Of a stretch of DNA of 34,449 nucleotides, positions 13,544 to 19,818 are shown in pieces. How positions within the stretch are numbered: position 1 is the stretch's first letter; the number at the start of each line of letters is the position of its first letter. The translations under genes and the position numbers were made by a program. The notes under the pieces were generated by a model. That model did no database searches and was not told the DNA's origin. It saw only the letters and a list, made by a program, of their open reading frames with translations. Location: positions 1 to 34,449 of the forward strand of contig CAMVJQ010000026.1 of assembly GCA_947167845.1 (NCBI GenBank), read 5' to 3'. The stretch is from an uncultured Prevotella sp. (GTDB lineage: Bacteria; Bacteroidota; Bacteroidia; Bacteroidales; Bacteroidaceae).

Positions 13544-15796
13544 CTATTCCCAGACGACCGACAGGCGATGGAGCATCGTGGTGCTCTCGCCACAGGAACC
13601 CGTGTGCTGGACGGCGATTCCACCAAAAAACGTCGATTTCATCGGAGCAGAGAGGTCGACGACATGGGGCAATGTGCTCTGCTCAGGCCGGGGCGTACGG
13701 GTCTCGACATGCGCCGTGAGAAGACCGTCAGCCGCCTTCAGGGATATAGTGCAGCCCGTGCGGTAGCAGGTTGAGGAGACCGGCTCTGTGATGGCTTTTG
13801 TCTGGCCGTGATCGTATTCAACAAGATAGAAATCGACAGCCTTCGCGTGCTTGGTGGTGCGGATGATGCGTAGGCCATAGCCCGTGAGCGTCGACGTATC
13901 AAACTTCAGGCAGACATCCATATACTGGCCTGTTGCAGAGCCGAAGCCCTGCCCTGCGGTCTTCGTAGGATCAACCTCCAGCGTCAGCGACATGTCACCA
14001 TATTGCCTTCCCGTGGGCGTATACATCAATCTCGCACCCCGCTGAGCCTGCAAAAGGCCCTCTCCGACAGCACCATTGAAACCCTCACCATATTCCCACA
14101 TGGGCTTGCTACGGTCGAGCGACCAAGGATATTGAGCGGTGTCAGCGGGCTTATAGCCATCAACAGTCCAATACCCCGGAAGCACCTTTGACTGCCACAT
14201 ACACGGGAAACCGCGAAAATCCGTTTCCAGGCGCTTCGTATGCTTCTGCCGCCTGATGATCTTCGGTGCATCCACACGGACAACATCTCCCGCCAGACTG
14301 CCATGCAACTGGGGAGAAATCACGGCACTTATCAGATGACCATTATCAGCATCAGACAGGTGATATGCCGGATAAGCCAAACCTTGCGGATCAGCCTTGA
14401 CGATACTGACGGGTATACCATCGCGCAGCCAGGTGACTACAGACGCATCACGACGGTCTTGCAGATCTAGATCGTAACTAAGCACAGCGACGTCTTTCTT
14501 CAGTTGAAGCACAGGCTTACGCAGGAAGGAGGGTGCTGGTAGCAGCCGGGGGTGAACCGTCAGATGACAAGCCGCCTCACGACCGTCGGGGGTAGAAGCG
14601 ATGACACAAAAATCGACAGTCTCACCGCTAAGATTCGACGGAATGACGAGCAGGGAGTCCGGCCCCAGAGGGGTCAGCGTCAGGAAGTGCTCACGATACT
14701 CCGTTGTGCGCCATCTCACAGGGTCAGCATCCCTGCAAACAAGTATCAGGGAGTCTTCGCCAGTGCACAATTCTGCCTCATGACGGTTGATGTCCAGATA
14801 GGGGATGCCACGCGCGATGAGACTGTCGGCGCACTGGTGAAGCACGACGGTGTTCTGGGGCCGCCGGATGCCTATCTGATAGGGGCGGCCATTGAGCGTG
14901 AAGTTCTGCTGATAACAACGGAGCCACGGCTGCGGATAGGCCGTCCAACCTACATAGATGCTGTCTGACGGGGCATGATAGCGGCAGTCTATCAGTGTAA
15001 CAGGCCCGCCCTGCTTACAGAAGAACATCTCACGATTACAGCCCTTGACATTGAAATCGCAGTCGATGAACATCGCCCCCCGCCCGAACGTGCTCCAGAA
15101 GGGTTTCTGCCCGTAGAGATCTACCTCGCAATGCCGATAGACGGCAGAGCCGTTGAGCGCATCGTCAGTACACTCGAAATGGCAGTCTTCATAATAGGAC
15201 TGCCGGGCACCATTAAGCGGATTGAGATTGAGGCGGCTGACGAACCGCACATTTCTGGCCGTAAGGCTATGCCCGTGGACATAGCCGATATGAGCCTGGG
15301 TGATGACGTCGCTCCGTTTCCTGCGCGAAAGGGCCGGATTCAGGGGATAGTCAAGATCGACATTGCAGTAATTCCCCATCGTCAGGTTCTCAACGGTCAG
15401 GGAATCACACCAGAAATCAAACATCGTGAAGTTGCCGACAGCCCCCTGCGTCTGTCCGCGCTGAGAGGCGAGAACGACATGACGGGCATCACGGTCAAGA
15501 CCAATGAAACGGAGTATTTTTGCCCGGATAACCATGCCGAAAGGCTCGCGCCCGTCCTTGCCGCTGACCACTGCCGGCTCATCAGGGTCATCACCCCAAT
15601 AGACGCCAGGTGCTATGTAAAGTGTAGTGGTATCGCTGAAATGCGCAGCCGCCTCCTTGAAATCGCTATAAGCATAGGGACGAGGCTTCTGAAGTGAGGC
15701 GTCGAGCAGCAGGTGATGACGGTCGAGAGATAAAGAGTGCTGGCAATAGACACCGACACAGAAGAATGCCAGCAAGAGACAACTTAGCAATCTCAT
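13544..15796 (-). CDS. Secreted beta-helix protein, divergent pectin-methylesterase-like, with Ig-like and C-terminal beta-sandwich regions
   Basis: 750 residues. Signal peptide about 1-19 (VGVYCQ). Residues about 25-330 look like a right-handed beta-helix; the run RQSYYEDCHFECTDDALNGS aligns with the catalytic core of CE8 pectin methylesterases, its second Asp matching the Asp of the DFIFG motif. Other CE8 signatures such as QDT and LGRPW are not recognisable. About 410-505 resembles an Ig-like domain (PVLQLKKDVAVLSYDLD, SVVTWLRDGIPV). About 520-750 resembles a LamG/concanavalin-like sandwich (MSLTLEVDPTKTAGQGFGSATG, LKFDTSTLTGYGLRIIRTTK, FFGGIAVQHTG). It could be an esterase, a lyase or a pectin-binding protein; activity is unproven. 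Its ATG is 13 nt after the glsB-like stop, on the same strand. Confidence 0.65.
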   Translation of the reverse strand: MRLLSCLLLAFFCVGVYCQHSLSLDRHHLLLDASLQKPRPYAYSDFKEAAAHFSDTTTLYIAPGVYWGDDPDEPAVVSGKDGREPFGMVIRAKILRFIGLDRDARHVVLASQRGQTQGAVGNFTMFDFWCDSLTVENLTMGNYCNVDLDYPLNPALSRRKRSDVITQAHIGYVHGHSLTARNVRFVSRLNLNPLNGARQSYYEDCHFECTDDALNGSAVYRHCEVDLYGQKPFWSTFGRGAMFIDCDFNVKGCNREMFFCKQGGPVTLIDCRYHAPSDSIYVGWTAYPQPWLRCYQQNFTLNGRPYQIGIRRPQNTVVLHQCADSLIARGIPYLDINRHEAELCTGEDSLILVCRDADPVRWRTTEYREHFLTLTPLGPDSLLVIPSNLSGETVDFCVIASTPDGREAACHLTVHPRLLPAPSFLRKPVLQLKKDVAVLSYDLDLQDRRDASVVTWLRDGIPVSIVKADPQGLAYPAYHLSDADNGHLISAVISPQLHGSLAGDVVRVDAPKIIRRQKHTKRLETDFRGFPCMWQSKVLPGYWTVDGYKPADTAQYPWSLDRSKPMWEYGEGFNGAVGEGLLQAQRGARLMYTPTGRQYGDMSLTLEVDPTKTAGQGFGSATGQYMDVCLKFDTSTLTGYGLRIIRTTKHAKAVDFYLVEYDHGQTKAITEPVSSTCYRTGCTISLKAADGLLTAHVETRTPRPEQSTLPHVVDLSAPMKSTFFGGIAVQHTGSCGESTTMLHRLSVVWE

Positions 15797-15809
15797 AGAG
15801 AATGGATTA

Positions 15810-16802
15810 TTACATCTTCTCCCTGTAAATCACTTTGTTGGCCCCGCTCGTAATCTTCAGTGCTTCGGGATGCTCCTTGATATAAGAGTCGATATGCCGC
15901 ACCCTCTTCTGCTCAAAGATCTCCTCAATGGCGATGAGGATACCCGTCTCCTCCACATCGCCGAAGCCGTAGTTGATGGCGGTGCCGAAGAGTTTCATCG
16001 TCGGCGAGAGGTTCATATAGGCATTCACCAGCGGCGGGATATTGTAGCCCAACTTGCGTATCTCCGTATTCAGGATCCGATAGTCATCCTTGAAATTATC
16101 CTTGCAGAAGAGTGCCTCCAGTTCCTTGGGGTCGGCCTCGATTTCCAGCGGTTTCATCGGGATGATCAGTTTGTCCTTGTCGGCAAAATACTTATGCAGG
16201 AAATAGAGGATCATGTCGCGTCCGCGCCGGATATAGGAAGGGTACATCGTGAACTTGCCGAAGAAATAGCGCACATTGGGCTTGATGACGATGAGCGCAC
16301 CCAGTCCGTCCCACAGGTTGTCGAGCGCGAAGAGGCTCTTGGCCCCCATTCTGGAACTCTGGTAAGGCAGTGAGACGAACGAGCGTCCCAACTCGATGGT
16401 ATAAGGCGCGTACTCCTTGAGGAATCTCTCTGAAAAATGGAACATGTGGCTGGTGGCCAACTCCGGCTGCCCCTGCGCGTCGATCTCCCAGTCAGTGCCC
16501 TCAAGATAGCGGTATCCGCCGATTATCTCCTCCTGCTCCGGATTCCAGACGATGAGTTGCTTATAGCAATTCTCGCAGGTATCGAACTCATCAATATCCA
16601 TCGACTTACCTGTGCCGCCTCCCGCCTCGCGAAAAGCGATCTCACGCAGGCGGCCGATCTCCTTCATCACGTTAGGCGCGTTATGAGCGGTGATGACGTA
16701 AATCTCATTGTTGCTCTTGTTGGTCATACGGAGTTGGTGCTCTGGCGTCAGTTCGCTCTTCAGGACCTCTTTCGCAATGGGTTGGATAATCTCTTGTTCC
16801 AT
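15810..16802 (-). CDS. glsB: GNAT-like N-acyltransferase, GlsB type (glycine lipid synthesis)
   Basis: 330 residues from MEQEIIQPIAK. The protein shows the OlsB/FeeM-like acyltransferase layout: IGRLREIAFREAGGGTGKS, DIDEFDTCENCYKQLIVWN, EEIIGGYRYLEGT, and FSERFLKEYAPYTIELGRSFVSLPYQ with the invariant ELGR, then FGKFTMYPSYIRRGRDMIL. In Bacteroides thetaiotaomicron the homologous GlsB transfers a 3-hydroxy-acyl chain to glycine, the first step of glycine (commendamide-type) lipids, and works with GlsA. Here the GlsA-like gene is immediately upstream with 26 nt between. An in-frame extension to 16868 would overlap the glsA end and lacks family support. Identity as a GNAT lipid acyltransferase is firm; glycine as acceptor is inferred from the gene pair. 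Confidence 0.85.
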   Translation of the reverse strand: MEQEIIQPIAKEVLKSELTPEHQLRMTNKSNNEIYVITAHNAPNVMKEIGRLREIAFREAGGGTGKSMDIDEFDTCENCYKQLIVWNPEQEEIIGGYRYLEGTDWEIDAQGQPELATSHMFHFSERFLKEYAPYTIELGRSFVSLPYQSSRMGAKSLFALDNLWDGLGALIVIKPNVRYFFGKFTMYPSYIRRGRDMILYFLHKYFADKDKLIIPMKPLEIEADPKELEALFCKDNFKDDYRILNTEIRKLGYNIPPLVNAYMNLSPTMKLFGTAINYGFGDVEETGILIAIEEIFEQKRVRHIDSYIKEHPEALKITSGANKVIYREKM

Positions 16803-16828
16803 CTTTTTTGTTATTGGTTGGTTATAAT

Positions 16829-17653
16829 TTACAGTGTATAGACCTGCTCTCTGACATACTGCGCCCATTCGACGGGCTTACGGCTCTTGTCGAACGTCTG
16901 CCAGGGAATCGGCTTGCCGATAGCCACCCGGAACGTCTTGTGCACATTCTTGTACATCTCGTCGACCAAGAACATCATCGCCAGATTGAAAGGCAGGAAA
17001 CGGTCGGAGAAGTTGGCCAGGCGGTAGAAGAAATCAGAATTGCGCCCGCCGAAATGGATGGGCACGATATCGCGGTGATACTGCACACTCTTCGAGACGA
17101 ACGTCTTCGACCAGGGGATATCCCTGATGACGCCATCTTTCCGGCGCGAGCAGAGACCTGCGGGAAACATCAGCATGTGATTGTCGCTCTGGAAGCCTGC
17201 CTCCACCATTGCCGGGAAGTTACGGCTCTGATGGCCCGTCTTGTTGATGGGTATACAGACAGGTGCCAGCCCGGGCAGGTTCATGAGCAGGTCATTGACA
17301 AGATAACGGAAACGCCCGTCGTAATGACGCCCGATGATGGCGCCCAGCGCCACGCCGTCCTCGCCGCCCAGCGGATGATTGCTGACAAACGTGTAAAGGC
17401 GCCCGTCGGCAGGGTCTGGCAGATTCTCCTGACCCTCAATCTGGAGCGTCATGTCGAGATAGCGGACACACGCCTCCAGCCAGTCGACACCACTCTTGTC
17501 GCGGCTATCCCAAAGGAAGGCGTTCACCTGATCCTCATGGGCAATCCGCTTGAGCCAATTGATAAGAAACTTTGGCACAAACTTAGCCTTTGCGCCCATC
17601 TTGCTTTTCAGAATCTTGTCTATGTCGATCGTCTTCTCTGTAACAGTTGTCAT
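16829..17653 (-). CDS. glsA: PlsC-like O-acyltransferase, GlsA type (glycine lipid synthesis)
   Basis: 274 residues. Acyltransferase motifs are visible: SNHPLGGEDG, the NHxxxxD-type catalytic block I with one extra residue; block II around VNDLLMNLPGLAPVCIPINK; and FPAGLCSRRKDG, the substrate-binding block III. C-terminal IVPIHFGGRNSDFFYRLANF is typical of the hemolysin-like lysophospholipid acyltransferase branch. In Bacteroides the homologue GlsA adds the second, ester-linked acyl chain to N-acyl-glycine. It is the first gene of the minus-strand unit glsA-glsB-beta-helix protein and diverges from mraZ across 227 nt. A TATTTTTG box at 17680-17687 lies 26 nt upstream of the ATG. Confidence 0.83.
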   Translation of the reverse strand: MTTVTEKTIDIDKILKSKMGAKAKFVPKFLINWLKRIAHEDQVNAFLWDSRDKSGVDWLEACVRYLDMTLQIEGQENLPDPADGRLYTFVSNHPLGGEDGVALGAIIGRHYDGRFRYLVNDLLMNLPGLAPVCIPINKTGHQSRNFPAMVEAGFQSDNHMLMFPAGLCSRRKDGVIRDIPWSKTFVSKSVQYHRDIVPIHFGGRNSDFFYRLANFSDRFLPFNLAMMFLVDEMYKNVHKTFRVAIGKPIPWQTFDKSRKPVEWAQYVREQVYTL

Positions 17654-17679
17654 CTTCTCTCAATTTTCGTAACAAGGTG

Positions 17680-17687
17680 CAAAAATA
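17680..17687 (-). promoter_or_regulatory. -7 promoter box for glsA-glsB
   Basis: The minus strand reads TATTTTTG, a TAnnTTTG match, 26 nt before the glsA start. The nearest upstream TTTG is 24 nt away, longer than the usual 19-21. Confidence 0.5.
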
Positions 17688-17808
17688 GCACAATTCTTTT
17701 AAAAATGAGCACAAAAAGAGAAAAAACTTTGTTTTTAATTCTATATTTTTGTTATTTGCCATCTTGGAGACAGCGAAATCAATTAAAGAACGTTAAATTT
17801 CAAAAAAA

Positions 17809-17838
17809 GTGGGGAAATGTGGCGGAAAGTGGGGAGAA
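17809..17838 (+). promoter_or_regulatory. MraZ operator: three GTGGSG repeats at 10-bp spacing
   Basis: GTGGGG, GTGGCG and GTGGGG begin at 17809, 17819 and 17829. Direct G-rich repeats once per helical turn in front of mraZ are the known MraZ binding site. They occupy the -33 zone of the promoter whose -7 box is at 17844-17851, so bound MraZ would block or replace sigma contact at -33, giving autoregulation of the whole dcw cluster. Confidence 0.88.
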
Positions 17839-17843
17839 ATATG

Positions 17844-17851
17844 TAACTTTG
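17844..17851 (+). promoter_or_regulatory. -7 promoter box for the dcw cluster (mraZ)
   Basis: TAACTTTG matches TAnnTTTG. It begins 6 nt after the last MraZ repeat and ends 29 nt before the mraZ ATG. The -33 position falls in G-rich operator sequence instead of TTTG. Confidence 0.75.
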
Positions 17852-17880
17852 CACCAGAACTTTCATAGTAAGATGAACGT

Positions 17881-18336
17881 ATGCGTTTTTTAGGTAATAT
17901 AGAAGCAAAGACAGACGCCAAGGGAAGGGCTTTCCTGCCCGCCGTTTTCCGCAAGGTGCTACAGGCATCTGGCGAGGAGACACTCGTGCTGCGGAAGGAT
18001 GTCTTCCAGAAATGCCTGGTGCTCTACCCGGAAAGCGTATGGAACGCCCGGCTTGACATGCTGAAGGCTCAACTCCGCCCCTGGAAGCAGCAGCATCAGC
18101 AGATGTTCCGCCAGTTCGTCTCGGAAGCCGAAGCCCTGACGCTGGACGGCAACGGGCGCTTCCTCATCTCCAAGCGGCTGCTCAAGGCGGCGGGCATCGG
18201 ACAAGAGATTCAGTTCATCGGAATGGACGACACCGTCGAGATCTGGGCACCGCAACATCTGGAGGAGATCCTGAAGAGCGAAGAAGAATTCGGCGCCGAT
18301 TTCGAGAACATCATGAATGCCGATAACACATTATGA
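17881..18336 (+). CDS. mraZ: Transcriptional regulator MraZ
   Basis: 151 residues, the usual MraZ length. Two AbrB-like half-domains are visible, each with the DxxGR signature: FLGNIEAKTDAKGRAFLPAVFRK at the N-terminus and EAEALTLDGNGRFLISKRLLKAAGI in the second half. MraZ forms a ring that binds the G-rich repeats just upstream and controls dcw transcription; its target at 17809-17838 is intact. First gene of the cluster; its stop overlaps the rsmH start by ATGA. A short out-of-frame ATG reading frame (17873-17893, six codons) overlaps the start codon and could tune translation. The ATG at 17881 is set by the conserved MRFLGNIEAK start. Confidence 0.96.
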   Translation: MRFLGNIEAKTDAKGRAFLPAVFRKVLQASGEETLVLRKDVFQKCLVLYPESVWNARLDMLKAQLRPWKQQHQQMFRQFVSEAEALTLDGNGRFLISKRLLKAAGIGQEIQFIGMDDTVEIWAPQHLEEILKSEEEFGADFENIMNADNTL

Positions 18337-19259
18337 TACAAACGGCCGACACATATCATGTAGCAGTTCTCCTCAGGGAGAGCGTCGACGGGCTTGATAT
18401 CAAGCCCGACGGTGTTTATGTGGACGTGACATTCGGCGGCGGCGGCCATAGTCGTGAGATCCTGAGCCGTCTGGGCAAAAAAGGCCATCTGTACAGTTTC
18501 GACCAGGATGCCGATGCCGAGAAGAACATCGTGGATGATGACAGATTCACCTTCGTCAGGAGCAACTTCAGATACATCAAGAACTGGATGCGCTACTATG
18601 AGGTAGAGAAGATCGACGGTCTGCTGGCCGATCTGGGCGTATCGAGCCACCATCTGGATGACGACAGCCGCGGGTTCTCCTTTCGCTTCGATGCCCCACT
18701 GGACATGCGAATGAACAAGCGGGCGGGCAAGACGGCCGCAGACATCGTGAACGACTACGGCGAAACAGAACTGGCCGACGTGCTATATCTCTACGGAGAA
18801 CTGAAGAACGCTCGCAAGATAGCAGCGGCTCTGACAAAAGCCCGTCAGGAGAAGCGCATTGAGACCACAGGCGACCTGATTCAGGCAACAGAGCACCTTC
18901 TCCAGAAGGAACGCGAGAAGAAGGAGATGGCCAAACTGTTTCAGGCACTGCGGATAGAGACCAACCACGAGATGGATGCCCTCCGCGAGATGCTCAACGG
19001 TGCACGCGACCTGCTGAAAGAAGGAGGAAGACTGAGCGTCATCACCTACCACTCGCTGGAAGACCGCATCGTGAAGAACATGATAAAGGCCGGCAATGCC
19101 GAGGGCAAGATGAGACAGGACTTCTTCGGACGAACGGAAGCACCGTTCAAGCCCGTCAACAACAAACCCATCGTTCCGACCGCCGAAGAGCAAGCCCAGA
19201 ACCCCCGCAGCAGGAGCGCCAAACTCAGAATCGGGGAAAGGAATGGAGATGAGAGATGA
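18333..19259 (+). CDS. rsmH: 16S rRNA (cytosine(1402)-N4)-methyltransferase RsmH
   Basis: 308 residues, full length. The AdoMet-binding signature DVTFGGGGHSREIL (about 31-44) and the family-specific LADLGVSSHHLDDDSRGFSFRFDAPLDMRMN are present, followed by LFQALRIETNHEMDALREML and VITYHSLEDRIVKNMI. It methylates N4 of C1402 in the decoding centre of 16S rRNA. It is second in the dcw cluster, coupled by ATGA to mraZ. Its own stop TGA overlaps the ATG of a 13-codon reading frame that runs to the ftsL start. Confidence 0.97.
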   Translation: MIQTADTYHVAVLLRESVDGLDIKPDGVYVDVTFGGGGHSREILSRLGKKGHLYSFDQDADAEKNIVDDDRFTFVRSNFRYIKNWMRYYEVEKIDGLLADLGVSSHHLDDDSRGFSFRFDAPLDMRMNKRAGKTAADIVNDYGETELADVLYLYGELKNARKIAAALTKARQEKRIETTGDLIQATEHLLQKEREKKEMAKLFQALRIETNHEMDALREMLNGARDLLKEGGRLSVITYHSLEDRIVKNMIKAGNAEGKMRQDFFGRTEAPFKPVNNKPIVPTAEEQAQNPRSRSAKLRIGERNGDER

Positions 19260-19297
19260 GAAATATGACACAGAAAAATGAGAGATTGAGAGAATGA
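19256..19297 (+). other. 13-codon micro-ORF bridging rsmH and ftsL
   Basis: ATG at 19256 overlaps the rsmH stop (ATGA), codes for MRNMTQKNERLRE, and ends with a TGA at 19295-19297 that overlaps the ftsL ATG (ATGA again). It could keep ribosomes coupled across the 34-nt gap. The segment is purine-rich and repetitive, so chance is possible; no expression evidence exists in the sequence. Confidence 0.35.
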
Positions 19298-19818
19298 AGA
19301 AAAAAAAGGATATAGAACTGGAGATTCTGGAAGCGACGGTGCCTGAGGCCGCATCGATGGATGCGCAAGAGGCGGCCACTCCCCCTGCGGACGAGGAAAC
19401 AAGCCTGAAGGAGGAGGTGGCCGAGATGAAAGAGCACACCAAGAAGGCCATCCAGAAACTGAAGGACAACGTAAAAGAGGAAGACCCAAAGCCATCCTCC
19501 GCGATGACGCTTCGCACGATACTCGGCGGCGACTTCCTGACGGCAGAGATGGTGCGCCGGCAAATATGGCTCTTCGTACTGGTCGTCATCTTCGCCATCG
19601 TCTACGTCGCTTTCAGGTATCAGTGCCAGCAGGACATGATCGCCATCGACAAGATGGAGAAAGAACTGCTGGATGCGAAATACAAGGCACTTTCCAGTTC
19701 GAGCACACTGACGGAGAAATGCCGTGAGAGCCACGTCCTGGAAGCACTGAAGAACAACAAGGACTCGCTGTTGCAGATATCTGACCAGCCACCTTATATA
19801 ATATATATAGATGAGTAG
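19294..19818 (+). CDS. ftsL: FtsL-like cell division protein (Bacteroidetes type)
   Basis: 174 residues. An acidic, charged cytoplasmic part (about 1-70) is followed by TLRTILGGDFLTAEMVRRQ, one membrane helix (about 91-107, IWLFVLVVIFAIVYVAF), and a short periplasmic coiled coil (DMIAIDKMEKELLDAKYKALSSSSTLTEKC) ending PPYIIYIDE. This is the pattern of the Bacteroidetes FtsL-like protein, which should join FtsQ and a FtsB-type partner to activate FtsW/FtsI in the divisome. Position between rsmH and ftsI supports the call. The end overlaps ftsI by 8 nt. The N-terminal extension is longer than I expect for the family. Confidence 0.88.
   Translation: MKKKKDIELEILEATVPEAASMDAQEAATPPADEETSLKEEVAEMKEHTKKAIQKLKDNVKEEDPKPSSAMTLRTILGGDFLTAEMVRRQIWLFVLVVIFAIVYVAFRYQCQQDMIAIDKMEKELLDAKYKALSSSSTLTEKCRESHVLEALKNNKDSLLQISDQPPYIIYIDE

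Noticed and set aside
16803..16868. Upstream extension of the GlsB-like protein
   Set aside because: It overlaps the end of glsA and its sequence is unlike the family; the start at 16802 leaves a normal 26-nt gap.
17744..17751. TATTTTTG as a second promoter upstream of mraZ
   Set aside because: The nearest TTTG has a 12-nt spacer and the region is simply AT-rich; the box at 17844 next to the MraZ operator is a better fit.
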